A stretch of 64,000 nt of DNA from Ptychodera flava (taxonomy: Eukaryota; Hemichordata; Enteropneusta; Ptychoderidae): the NCBI RefSeq assembly GCF_041260155.1, contig NW_027248277.1, positions 6,197,910 through 6,261,909 of the forward strand, in the 5' to 3' direction. Within the stretch, counting starts at the first letter, position 1; every line of letters starts with the position of its first letter. The notes beneath the pieces are model-generated. The model was not told where the DNA came from. It was given only the letters and a program-made list of their open reading frames with translations, and did not search any database. The position numbers and the translations under genes were made by a program. Positions 1 through 12,410 of the stretch are shown piece after piece.

Positions 1-2240
1 GAAGTGTATGTCTACATGACATCAAAATGTCAGAATTTGGAGGAATTTTTTGAAAGGAATAATTTTGTGAGCGTTGAAGTTTGAACGCATTGCATTGACT
101 TGACTGCATTGTTGACAAGGATGTCATGGCAACAAGTTGATTGCAAGGTTATTTTTACAAATTTAGAAATATGGTTGTTGACAAATATTGTGATTTTTGT
201 CAGTCGATTCATCTCAGGGATGTTAGAAATCCAAAACGGAGATGTTTTGTGGATTTATCATCAACAATTTTGACCAATTTTGTCATGGAGGTATTTGACT
301 GCCGTTGTACACGGCATACCCCAATGACAACATTGGTCAAAAATGTTTGTTGATATTTAAATATTGGCGTTATTTTTCATTTTCAACTTGAAATTTTGGA
401 TCGGACAATCTTAGAGATGCAGTCGCTCACTTCCTTTGTATGCCGATGAAAGAATCTTACAAATTTTGTGAAATTTTTATTGAAAATTTGATCAGTTTTG
501 ACCATGGGTTGTCTACAGGTAATAGTACAGATACACCTTCCATCACATCGCCATAAATATCGGGCGGAATATCAATTGTGTGTGCAAAATAAGATGAGAT
601 AAAATACCTGCATATCTGATGATGTTAATTTTGTTGAAATCTGTCGATATTTCCATCCGATGGAGGAAGATTACTCCGATTTATGGTTTATAAACAACGA
701 CTTCAACCTTAGCGATTACCGCCATTCTAAGTTCAGGAATGCACGTAGAGGGCGTTGTATCCAGGTCGATCTCACTTTGTTGAGAGGGGCGCGCGAGTGG
801 GGTCAACTCTGGGCATTACTTCGTTGTACTATTGTACAAACTTTTCAAGGGTAGTTTTGAAATATTCACAATGCTTTCGTTCTGTATCAGTGTCCTGTTT
901 TCCTACTTTTGTTGTAAATAGTGACTCTAGACACATCTTACAGTGAGAATTATCGGTGGTCCTTTAGTGGTTGATGCTGTATGAAACATTGTATCAAAAT
1001 TTAGACCAGTAACTAAGGACGCTTACATCACAGACGTAGACGTGTGTATGAACTATGATGTAAACAAACATGAAATGTGACACCAGCGTAGATCGCCATT
1101 TTATGGCATTGTCGTTTATTTCTCGTGACGTTCATAGAACAAATCTTTGTTTTAGATTTCAATCCAACTTTTACCTACGTGTACAGGAATAGGTGAGCGT
1201 CACCTCGTGATTTTGATATGATGACATTGTACACTGATATTTATATCATTTATATTTCTTCAGATTTTTCAGACATTTGGTAGTTTACAAAAACATATGA
1301 GATTTATTTTCAATGCATTGTTGTGCTGTTTACTGATGGAAAGTAAGGTATTAACAATAAAGAAATGTTGTTTCAAAATTTGTTGCATAGACTGACTGTT
1401 CGGTAGATTAATTTGACACTGTCTGCCAGTACAATTTTAAATGTATTTTGAATCCTAGAAGAGAGTGAATGTATTTTATAGATTTTGCGTGTAGTTTGAA
1501 TAAAATGAACTAGTACCACAGTGTAGCAGTGGCGATATTTTTGTCTGATGGGAAGTCGTTAATAATCTTACAAAATAATGGATGTAAACAAACTGTGGTT
1601 TATTTTGAGTATGTTCAGATTTTAATTTTTATATACGTCTATGTACAAATGTCAATTTTAAACGATCTGAAATAAAAGTTAAATAGTTTTAATCGTTAAT
1701 GTTTTATTATCGGCGATGTTTAATTTATCTGTTCCTTTTTGTTCCGAAAAAATGGCCAAAATATTCCTTTACTCGCCATGATTGTTCCTTGTGATTTTGA
1801 TGAGATCAGTGTTTTAATTGGGGTCATATCAGGTATAAACGTGTTTTCCAAACACTGCGTACACTGGAAATCTGCCGCCATAGTTTTGCAGAAGCAATGA
1901 TGTCAAGTTAGTAAGACACTGCGAAGACGAATAGTTGATAGTCAGGGATTAGGCGGCACTGAATACTCTACAAGTAGTTTATTTTTTGAAGTTAAATCAG
2001 TGACATCATCAGTGTCGTAGACGTGTTTATAATGAGATTACAGTGGCCACTGGCGCATGTATGTTACATGACGGAGAGTAGAAGCAGGTCTGTATATGGT
2101 TACAATTTTAAAATGTTGGATCAGAATTCAGATTTGTGTTGTTAGATTTTATTTTGATACTGAGATACCGACACGCCAGTCAGCTCTAGAGTACTGTAAC
2201 ACTGTGTGTATTGGTACTCACCGTTGTATGGATTGTAGCT
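1..2240. other. No gene recognised
   Basis: AT-rich sequence with only short chance reading frames. I see no splice-bounded exon, RNA gene or repeat array. Confidence 0.5.
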
Positions 2241-2348
2241 TAGCTCTGCATGGCAGGGCTGTGTGTTACCGGCGTTATACGGCCTCCCACCACATGTGGT
2301 GAGAGGCCGTATAACGCCGGTAACACACAGCCCTGCCATGCAGAGCTA
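2241..2348. repeat. Near-perfect 108-bp palindrome
   Basis: The sequence from TAGCTCTGCATGGCAGGG reads back as its own reverse complement across a centre at CACATGTG near 2294, with about one mismatch and no spacer. It could extrude as a cruciform. It lies just upstream of the Penelope-like remnant but is not obviously part of it. Confidence 0.9.
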
Positions 2349-2489
2349 TATGGAGTGAAGTTTATCGAGCGTCTAGACATTCTGATTGAAACCATGATTG
2401 ACAGATGTAAAGTTACAATGTATACAAATTTACAAGTCCACGTGACTGACTCCAATTCTCTGATTGGTAGCTATGACTTATGAAATGAC

Positions 2490-3740
2490 TTATGAATGTG
2501 GATATTAAAAAATTCGAAGGAACTCTTGGAAAATTTGAAATCAAGATCTGTTTCAAAAATAACATCTATTAAAACTTTCGATTTTTCCACATTGTATACC
2601 ACAATACCACATGATAAATTGAAAGAACGCTTGAAAAACATCATCAACCAAGCATTTTTCTACAAAAACGGTTCACGCCGTTACAAATATGTGGTATTAG
2701 GGTATAATTCTACATATTTTGTTAAAAATACAACTAATGCTAAAGTGTTTTATACCGAGAAAGACATTATCAGTATGCTTGATTTCCTCATTGACAACAT
2801 ATTTGTTGAATTTGGAGGACACATTTTCCAACAGTGTATAGGAATTCCCATGGGCACTAACTGTGCTCCCTTACTTGCCGACTTATTTCTGTTCTCATAC
2901 GAGGCAGAATTTATCCAGAACCTTATCAAGCAGAAAAAGTCTCTGTAGCTCGTACTTTCAACCTAACATTTAGATACATAGACGATGTTATTTCATTGAA
3001 TAACTCTGAATTCAGTAAATATCTCGCTATGATTTATCCTCCAGAATTGGAGATTAAAGAAACTACAGAAACGGCCTCTTCTGCTTCATATCTGGACATT
3101 TACTTGAATTTGACTCCAATGGTCACCTTTCTACTAGGCTATATGACAAGAGAGATGATTTCAACTTTAGTACAATTAATTTTCCACACCTCATCAGTAA
3201 TATTCCACTCTCACCTGCTTATGGGTATACATTTCCCAGCTTATACGATATGCAAGAGCATGCAGTTCATATGGTGATTTTGTAGAGAGACATGGCCATC
3301 TCTCTTTCAAACTGTTAAATCAAGGTTACACCAGAGCAAGACTTGTCTCTACATTCAAACGCTTTTTTGGCAGGTATCGCAAGCTGGTAGATAAATACAA
3401 TATCTCTCTTCGACAAATGATCACTGATGGCATCGGTGACATTGGGCCTTAGTTAGTGACCACTACCTATCTGACTTACAGATTGATATATGGCGGGTGC
3501 CACATGTGGGGCAGGATGCGCTTACTATTTTCGAAACACCTGACATCACTTCTTGGTCTTTTGGCCAGAGGTCCATATATCTTTCTTTCATGAATTTGAC
3601 TTTGTTTGTACCGTCTATTTACTGTCTGTTCTGTGCTGTTTTGTGTCTATGTTTACAACTATTGTCTTACAAATTTTGACCTAGTGTTATTGGATTATGG
3701 ATTGGTATGATTGCGATTATTTTACAGTGTATCAAAGTAT
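2490..3740 (+). mobile_element. Penelope-like retroelement remnant (reverse transcriptase and 3' tail), broken
   Basis: The translated sequence carries reverse transcriptase blocks of the Penelope-like kind: STLYTTIPHDKL (motif A region), then GIPMGTNCAPLLADLFL (motif B region), then a YIDDV-like catalytic block, and a C-terminal stretch ending near 3430. A roughly 270-bp non-coding 3' tail follows (about 3470-3740). The element is 5'-truncated and its reading frame is broken in several places, so it looks long dead. The tail recurs at 19,110 and 33,794. Family assignment rests on the reverse transcriptase motifs; no GIY-YIG endonuclease was seen. Confidence 0.8.
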
Positions 3741-4380
3741 CAAGTTGATGTGATTTATGAATGAATGTCAGAGCAAACGTGAACGATGCTGCGTAAACAG
3801 CCTCGAACGAAATTTTGCTCAGCGAATTTCTCTCGTGTGCGGCACGACTCGACTAAACATTTGTATGTGTCTTTGCTGTGACGGTTCGTTTACACACAAG
3901 ATCAAATGTGATATTAGTCAAAATATTGCAGTGTCCGCATATAATTCTGAAAGTTGTTTTTAGATTTTTGTTTATAAAAGGAAAGTTTATTTGATGAACA
4001 TACATACAAACTGTACACCGCGACCGTTTCTGTTCCGACGTTTAATTGAAATTAAAGACATTGTATTTATACTTTACAACAAAAGCTTTGTAATAAAGGT
4101 TCGCTTGCAACTATAATAAGGACGAATAACGCACGGTTTTAAACCTCGCTGCAATTATTGTAGCCCTCGTGCCGAGCACCATCTTCGCTTGCCAAGGCCT
4201 GCTGTTCGGGCAGCCGGATGCTTTCCATAGTTAGTGGAAGACTCCTGTCTGGCCAACGACTGCAACGAGCCGTGCTGGCGGACGATGGCCGAGCACCAGT
4301 TTCGTCTGTCGTGTTGACTGTGAAGGGCCGCGCGGCCCTACCACACGACAGAAGGAACTAGCGCACGGCCTGTGACTCGT
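3741..4380. other. No gene recognised
   Basis: Unassigned sequence with a GC-richer patch around 4140-4380. Nothing in it could be identified. Confidence 0.4.
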
Positions 4381-4649
4381 CCATAAACTGTTGCAGTATG
4401 TGTATTGATCTAAGTCTACCATCAACGCTTTAGAATCATGTTAAATCGTCTGTTTTTTGCCTCCATGGACTGATCAACAAATGTCTTCACATTCCCTGAA
4501 ACATTCTCAACATATACTAAAATATCACTCAGCAAAAATAATTATCTTCTGTATAGCTACCGTACACATATTTTCAAAATGCCTTCCTTTCATTTCGGCA
4601 GCATGCCATGGATACTTGAGGTATTCAGCCAGCTGAGTCAGTGACTTAA

Positions 4650-5012
4650 CGTAGTATGCACCTCGAAAGTGAAAGACTTAAACTGTTGCTCTAACTTTCC
4701 TCAAGGAATCTTTCGATCATTCTCTTTCAAAATCAAGAATAAAAATAGGGGGTCACCATGCAAATTTTGGTACTAGAGAAACAAATTACCCAAGATTTAC
4801 CGATATTAGAAATTCAAAATGGCAACCATCCCTGTGTTAACTCTATGAAGAAAAATAAAAATTTGTGAATTTCGCAAAACTAAGCCGTCAAAAAGTTTTC
4901 TTTCACCAAGAGCTTTAAAATGAACCCCCACATGTGGTATATCAGAAGAGAATTGTAAAAGTTTGAGAGTCCGAATGTCTGTCCCTGAGGTGCGTTCTAC
5001 CTTAACTGACTA
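4650..5012. mobile_element. Probable MITE with short inverted ends
   Basis: This piece interrupts the left duplication copy. It begins near GTATGCACCTCGAAAG and ends near CCTGAGGTGCGTTCTACC, so GCACCTC/GAGGTGC are inverted at its ends. A related piece lies in opposite orientation at 26,655-26,930, sharing the block reading GTAAAAGTTTGAGAGT here. No coding sequence. Exact ends and target duplication are unresolved. Confidence 0.5.
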
Positions 5013-5089
5013 AATGTAGATTATGAAAATAATTAACCAAGTTTTGCAGTAAACATTAATGATACCTGCCATGGCTAGGCTATAAATGA

Positions 5090-6275
5090 TATTATATTAT
5101 ATCATGCTACCATGCGCCATTCTGATTGGACGAGAGCTCATTCCACCGATGCTAAAATACTGTTTTAGCACTGATAGCAGTGGTAAAACGGGCCCCTAAA
5201 CCAGAATTTTCGAAAATTTCCCACTCGCTGCATTTGAACGTACCCATCTAAACCATAGACCCTCGCGAAAAACCGAAACAGTCCGCTTTGTTTCAAAGAA
5301 AGAATACAGAATTTTGATACACAGATAAAGTGTGGGTCTGTAACTCACCTCTTGGTGAAAATAAGTTGGGATCAATGATAAAATACATCTCTGAACCAGC
5401 ACACTTGAGTGTGATGTAGACGAATTATTGCATTGAGGCGACAGCGCACCGTGCACTTTTCTTGATATTGCGGGAATCGAGACGTGATATATCCTACCGC
5501 TCTTTAAAATGAAGCTAGTATTCGTTCACACACTGATAAATTGACACTTCCTCACAGTAACGGTATGTCAGATATTCTTTACCAAAGTTTGGGCTGCAAC
5601 AGACCAGGGTGTCCTAACGATGTAGACCAAGAAGTTCAAAATAACAATGGGACGACTCCTGGCAACTGCAACAAAATTTGACATCACATGCTACGATATC
5701 AGCGTCCAGCTCTTGCTGCATCGGGCAACACACACTGTTCAACTGTTCATCACAATTGCAGTCATCGTACATCTGGATTATTTCAAAACTGCATGTTTTC
5801 TGGTACGTCCGAATTATCCATCAAAAATATACATCCTGTAACTTCACTGTACCACCTCTGAATGTCGCGACGGTCGACGTATACCGTATACGCGTAAGCG
5901 GTACAGAATGAGACAAATCTATTTTTAGTATGCCAAAAACCCCCAGGACTATTGTTCATATGTAAATTTACGAAAAAATTGTTACTTTTTCTTTTGATTT
6001 GAACTCTTGACCTGTTTTCTGTGTCTGCAGCAGGTATTTTAATGATTGATAGTCTTCGCGTTGCATGCGAATAAAATGCAATGTTGATGATCGTATGCGT
6101 ATAGTATTTATCGTACGATACAGTGTGCGTGTACGTAATCCCAACATAAAAATGCTCGGTCTCGGGCGCAGAATTTCCGATGATCGATCTCTCACACGTC
6201 CATTTTCTGTATTTGGGGCTTAATGTGACGAAAATAGTCAAACAAGACAACAAAGACACACAAGTTGATATAATA
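5090..6275. other. Sequence unique to the left duplication copy; no gene recognised
   Basis: Absent from the right copy (9.77-11.77 kb), so it was inserted here or lost there. It holds a long minus-strand open frame (5783-6343) that runs into the palindrome at 6279 and resembles nothing known to me. Confidence 0.4.
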
Positions 6276-6278
6276 TAA

Positions 6279-6421
6279 TAGCAATAACCCCCTTCGCAGT
6301 CGGGTATACACTCGATTTTGGTACAATACGCTCCATATAGCACTCGCCTATCGGCTCGTGCTATATGTCGCGCATTGCACCAAATCTCGTGTATACCCTC
6401 CTGCGGCGTGGGTTATTGCTT
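6279..6421. repeat. 143-bp imperfect palindrome
   Basis: GCAATAACCCCCTTCGCAG at the left is mirrored by the reverse complement at the right (GCGTGGGTTATTGC). The arms run through GGTATACAC...TTTGGT and the centre is near CTATCGGCTCG. It has the same scale and architecture as the hairpins at 24,893 and 38,091, and shares the AATAACCCC end with the former. Confidence 0.85.
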
Positions 6422-7117
6422 AATCATTATTTTAGTCCTATATGATATTGAAGTAACTGCAAAGGGAAATGAGAATTTTCAATTGTCAAGTGATGTTAAA
6501 GGCGAGAAGGAAAGTTCTGAACCACAATGAGGGGATATAGTCTATATTTAACCTGTTGTTTGTAAATGTATTCAAGTGAATGTAGTGCTGTACGTGTGAT
6601 AAATGTATTTGGGAATGGCGGTTTACTGGTTGACCTGTTCACCCCAGTGTCCTGTAACAGATTACGACTTCCTTATTTTACAGTTTTTCTTCTCACAATG
6701 GGTGTTGAGTTTTCAGAGACCATACTTAACCTGTTGTGTGTGAATGAATTCAAGTGAATGTAGTGCTGTATATAGGTGATGAATGTATTTTGGGCATGGC
6801 AGTTTACAGGTTGACCTGTTCAACACAATTGCATGTAAACAGATCACTAATAAACACAGTTGGTTTTGGTCAAAAACATGGTTGTGAATTTCAAAGGATT
6901 AAGACTTCCTCATTTGCACACTTTAGTTCTCACAATAAAATTATTGCATGTGGTGCTTAGTTTTCAGAGCACATGATATTATCACAATGTACATAAACAC
7001 TGAAGAGCACATATGGCTGCAAAGACAACTTTCACATGAAAATTATGTAAAACCATTATAAACACGATTTAAAAAAGAATCTGAAGAGAATTGTAAGTAG
7101 TCCTTAGAAATCAGTTG

Positions 7118-7118
7118 T

Positions 7119-7199
<81 letters not shown>
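7118..7199. repeat. Compound (TA)n(CA)n microsatellite
   Basis: Uninterrupted TA dinucleotides followed by CA dinucleotides. It lies inside the left duplication copy and is absent at the matching place in the right copy. Confidence 0.95.
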
Positions 7200-7201
<2 letters not shown>

Positions 7202-8238
7202 AAAACTCGGGTAATATGGGATAAATTGATCTCCCAAAAAGTAACCTGATGTTCTAAAAGAATTTTCAACTGCACTTTCAGTTTTTGTTCTGATCTCTAA
7301 AAAATCAGCCATAATTTGTCACAGATTTGTGTGATCCTCGAACGTTCAACTAAATTTTACATGGATCACTCGTAATCTGAAAGGTGCTGCGCAGTCTAGA
7401 AGCTTACAATTTCGAATCTAATGGCAGATTTGTAAACCTGTGAGTATTATTATTATCCTTTATTATAGGACGGTGACCCATACAATAAAAATATCAGTAT
7501 ATACTCAGCAAACTACATTAAAATTTAAAACAAAAACTTAAAATGGTGGTATTAATGCATTAATGATATTCAACCTACCCATACAGGAATACTACATTTG
7601 TCAGTATACAGAATTCTAAAGTTTATTCTGAATGTGTTTCCAATAAATTTCTTAATATTGAATGCCAAGTTGTCAATGACATGAATGCTATACTTGTGGC
7701 TAAACTGTGGAAGAAACCCTTTGGAAACCTTGCATGCAGGTAAAGTGGTGTCTAAAATGGATCAGCTGTAAATAGATTTCACCAATGATGACTGTCATTT
7801 TCACCAGAGAGTAGGAATTTGAACAGTGGCTCTGCATGTGCAAAGTTACTTTGTGTTGAAAAAGGGCCAGGAGTGTTTTTTGCATACCTTGGCTGCTTTG
7901 CAATTTCCTTATAATATCTCATCTACTTCACTGAAGATAAACGTAATGTCTACTGTTGAACTGATTCCTTTAGGGCTCCTTCTAGTAGCAATGATTTACC
8001 AAGGGTCATTTGAGTACACAAGAATCGTATGACTAGGCAAAGGTCAGCACAGAATGAACTCTTGACCCATTTCTTTACTGTTTCCACAGCGTAGCACAAT
8101 AAGTGTGTTGTAAATTATGTGACTTTAGTGTTGCACACCTACTTGTTCTGCGCAAGCGCAGCAACATTCCAGACACCTTTTGAGTCAAATTATACCACAG
8201 CCACGAATACCTGTAAACTTTTCGATTCTTTTACTCAG

Positions 8239-8326
8239 AGCTTCACTGGACCAATCTGCATTGGATATCCAGCAGATCTAGATGCCTATTTGTGTTAGTG
8301 GAAACTTATAAGCCATAATAACTAAG
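8239..8326 (+). pseudogene. Decayed exon-like copy of the 11,666 exon
   Basis: The acceptor-like TTTTACTCAG and the body match the candidate exon at 11,666-11,755, including GATGCCTATTTGTGT. Here an in-frame TAG follows the Leu-Cys codons and the length has changed. If the partner is a true exon, this is its dead duplicate. Confidence 0.4.
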
Positions 8327-8345
8327 GTACGCTATGGTTTCTCTA

Positions 8346-9769
8346 TCCAGTGTCATATGTTTACTATGTGTATCAAATTTTTTATGAGGCTTCCTTGTTG
8401 AATTTCATAAAAAAAGAATGTCATTTTATTTTCATATATCGGATTTTCACCACTTCCCTTTTGAACAAATCATCATTTATACACACATTTGAAATTCTCT
8501 CTGAATCATGTGTTTCTGTATTCTGCATAGTGTGATATATGTCCGATAAAAATTACTGTGATTACAAGGAAGTGGACATATTGTACAAAAATATTTCATG
8601 AGAGACAGCTAATAATTAATACTGTCCTTTGTAATTCTGAAAACTGATCTGCCCTACAAATTTTGATAAATTTCAAGTGATCCCGGCATTCAATACAGTA
8701 AAAAGTGCATGATTTTTCACCCCTCACAGGGTCATGAAGACATTTAGCAAATAAATACAGTTAATGACTTGTATATCTGACAGAATTATGGACATGTTAT
8801 CACCCCTAGATTATCTGTCAAACTATAGTCCCTGTAGGCTGTATCATTTCTTAGCATTAAGATGCACAACCTTATCAACATTATAATACTATAATTTGAA
8901 TTTCACAATAACTCTAAGTGGGATTCACTAGAAGTACAGCAATTTATTGTCTCTATCCTGATATTTGCTTGATGTTGAAAGAAGTAGAAGTTGCACAATG
9001 CCATAATGCCCCTGAAGTATTCGACAAACGTTTTTGTAACGTCAGTTTTTACTGTTTATTTCTTGTTTTTTTTCAATAAAAAATAAATGTCAGTTTGATT
9101 TCTTTCAAATAATATGTTAATGACAGACAAATATAAAATGTTTATGTGTAAACTGAAATCTGAGTAAAAAAAAAAACAGTTTTAAGACAGATGCAGATTA
9201 CTTTGAATTTTTTGTAACTACATGTACATGCCGATAAAATATACCGTACATAAAACAGCGATTATCAAAGCCATCTTATCTTCAACATCATATTATATTT
9301 GATGAATGGTATCATTTTTAAAATCGATTACGAATATAGTACTTTGAAAAATATGTCACTTTGGCATCTTGACAATATAATTCTAGTAACAATAGCAACA
9401 ATCCAAACTACTTTCCTTCTGAGGAGATTGCGATCAGAGCAAGGATGAGTAATGTCATTTGAATAAATTGTTGTTCAACCTGCAATTATTTTGATTTATT
9501 TTAACAAAATAAGTATTTGACCTCTATTGATGTGATATTAAAGAAGTTTGATACATTAGTCACATGCTTCAAAGTTATGCTTCTGAAAAATATTACTGTA
9601 AACTTGCATTTATTTTTTATTCTATCTATAAGTACCTATCAAAAGACACTGTTTTGTCTGACTACCATCTACCAATTTTATTAGTCCCGGTAATTTACTA
9701 GACCCGGGCTAGTGTGCAAAGGTTATGTAGAACCCTGAATTTTATCAGTAATTGTCAAATTCCTATGAC
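8346..9769. other. Spacer between duplication copies; no gene recognised
   Basis: AT-rich, with short open frames only. No repeat array or exon seen. Confidence 0.5.
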
Positions 9770-11775
9770 TATCTATAAACTGTTGTAGTATGTGCATCGA
9801 ACCCATCATCCAACTTCGAATTCGTGTTTTATTCTCTATTTACTACCTCAATGAACTGATCAACAAATGTCTTAGCATTCCTTTAAACGTTCTCAAAATT
9901 TCTTAGATATCACTTAATTGGAAACAACTCAGCGAAAAATAATAATCTGCTGTGTGTATAGTGTGCCATACAATAGCTTTCAAAACACCTTTCAGTTTTA
10001 CAGCAAGCCCAGTAGACTTCGGCTATTCAATGGCTAGTTGAGTTGTTGACGTGACCTGTTGTTGATGATTAGTTTCACTCTAAAAACTAATAGTAGTTTC
10101 TATAGGTATGCTATACATGATATCATTATTTTAGTTCTTTATGATATTGGAGTACAATTAAGTTCCGAAAGAGTAATTTTCATTTGTAAAGTGATGGTAA
10201 AGGCGAGAAAGAAAGTTCTGAACCACACTCCATCAACAAAGGGGCAAAGTCTGTACTAAACCTCTTTTGTGTGAATGTATTCAAGTGAATGTAGTGCTGT
10301 ATATGTGATGAATGTATTTGGGCATGGCGGTTTAGAGGTTGACCTGTTCACCCAAATGTCCTGTAAATAGATCACTATTGAATACAATAAGTTTTGGCCG
10401 AAACCATGGTTGTGAAAGGATTAAGACTTCCTCATTTCTACACTCATTATTTTCTCACAGCAAAATTATTGCAAATGTTGCTGATATAGGATAATATCAT
10501 AATATACATAAAAATTGATGATGAAAATGTGGAAATTTACATAAAAATGATAAAATGGTGTAATGATTTAAAAATCAATCTGAACATAATGGTTTGATCA
10601 CAAATGCAATACTTCTTAATAACCGTCCAGCTGTACATATATATACATGTAAGCTAAAAAAACATGGGGTTTTCACGTACTATAGGATATATTTATTGGA
10701 ATTTTCTTATAGTCTCTAGGAAAAAATCAGCTGATATTTCTGTTCTTGAATGAATGTTCAGCTGAATTTTACAAGATTGCACATAATTTGAAAGGTGTGG
10801 TGAAAATTTCAAAGTTACACATTCAAATCTTATATCACATTTATAAACCACTCAGTATTAATCACTAATTATATTAAATCTTAACAAAAAAGAGTACTAG
10901 TCTGATCTATAACAATACTTAATTTTGAAATAATCTCTTAATGTGTTTCTAATATATCTGTTACTATTGAAAATGTCAAGTTGCTAATGATGCAAATCAT
11001 ATACCCTGGACAAAACTGTGGAAACCTTGGAAGATTGCCAACCATTACCCTGTGATGGGGTAGAATGATGTCCAAAATTTATTTGCCGTTTAAATTTCAC
11101 AGCTGACTCATTGTCGTAAGAATTTGCACTATAGTGGCTCTAGGTCATGTAACACTGTGATGAACAATTTGCTAAAAATGATTTTTTGCAATGTGATGAT
11201 TTAATTTGCCAATAACACAAGGCCGTAGATAACATTATATCTACTGTTGAACTGGTTCATGTAGGTGTTCATTCTATCAATAACTGAGATTTACAAGTTG
11301 ACGTGTCAGTACACAAGTACCATGGCAGACAAAAGTCAGAAAAAACTGAACCTTAAACCCATTTCTTTACTGTTTCAATACAGAAAGGCAATCATGTGAC
11401 TGGTAATGTAAACACACCTATATGTTGTGAGCAAAATGGTACACAATGCATGACAGGCAAAGGTCATTGACAACGGAACTATGGACCCATTTGTTTTACG
11501 TTTCAACAGAGCAGCAACACAATCAGTTTGTTATAAATCATGTGACTTAAGTGTTGCATACCTTCATGTTCTAAGCAAACACAGCAACATTACAGACACC
11601 TTTTGAGTCAAATTTTACCAAAGTCAGGAATATTTGTAAACTTTTTGCTTTCTTTTGTTACTCAGAGCTTCAAAGGACTAATCTGCTTTGGAAGTTCAGA
11701 AGATCCAGATGCCTATTTGTGTCAGTGGAAACTCAGCCAAGCCATAACAACAAAGGTATGGTGGAATTTATCTAT
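9770..11775. repeat. Segmental duplication, right copy
   Basis: The shorter partner of 4380-8345. The match ends just after the exon-like sequence at 11,666-11,755. The lack of the left copy's insertions makes it the better guide to the ancestral arrangement. Confidence 0.75.
11666..11755 (+). CDS. Candidate coding exon of an unrecognised gene
   Basis: A 90-bp open stretch follows a pyrimidine-rich acceptor (TTTTGTTACTCAG) and is followed by GTATGG, a plausible donor. It is exactly 30 codons with phase 0 at both ends. The peptide includes SSEDPDAYLCQWKLSQAI. It is the best-conserved part of the segmental duplication, which fits past coding constraint, but the other copy is dead. I do not recognise the family. 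It could be an upstream exon of the glycosyltransferase-like gene at 17.2 kb or part of an unrelated gene; a chance open frame is not excluded. Confidence 0.35.
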
Positions 11776-11955
11776 TCAGTATCATATATTTACAATGCAT
11801 GTCAATGTTTTCATAAACAAGTCAGTGACAATGACACAGTCCCTACTTGTTAATGGGTACTTTAACTCTTTTCCTGCCAAGTCCATATTTCACCACCAGG
11901 TCAAGATGGTTAAAATTAATGAAACACAACATATTCCATATGGTGTATTTTAACA

Positions 11956-12140
11956 TAATACTGTACATTTGAAGGCTGTTGAAAACATAAATAATGTTAA
12001 CTTGATTTTTTTGGACTAAAGATGCTATAACAGACTAACAGACTAACAAGCTAAGTGGTTGAAAATATGTCATGTTTTGGCTCAAAACCGCTTTTACTGA
12101 CTTGGCTGATGGGGAATTGATACTGTCTGGCAGGAAAAGG
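11956..12140. other. No gene recognised
   Basis: Short AT-rich spacer before the tandem module array. Confidence 0.4.
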
Positions 12141-12371
12141 GTTAATTACAAGTCCTCTGAGAGGACTACTGTAAGCTGCCATACTAATTACAAAAGGTCA
12201 TTAAAATGAAGCAATTAGTAGTTAATCAACAGGATGCTGCCAAACGCTTTGCATCCTATCCTAACACTGACAGATTATCACCGGTACCATATTTCATAAA
12301 GTTTGATGCAGTACTTTGGACATTCACCCTAAAAACAAAAATCCATTATGTAAATGCAAACTACCATTAAT

Positions 12372-12410
<39 letters not shown>

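Larger units (their letters stand above)
4380..8345. repeat. Segmental duplication, left copy (with insertions)
   Basis: Blocks at 4385-4600, 6420-6960 and 7240-8345 match, in the same order and orientation, blocks at 9775-9990, 10,115-10,490 and 10,690-11,770. Shared landmarks are GATCAACAAATGTCTT, TTCAAGTGAATGTAGTGCTG and CAGACACCTTTTGAGTCAAA. Divergence is moderate, so the duplication is not recent. The left copy is longer because sequence was inserted at about 4650-5010 and 5090-6420; within it the 6.55-6.66 kb piece is itself repeated at 6.73-6.9 kb. Confidence 0.75.

Noticed and set aside
5783-6343. 186-codon minus-strand open frame
   Set aside because: It runs into a palindrome, shows no known domain, no splice support, and is absent from the duplicated partner segment.
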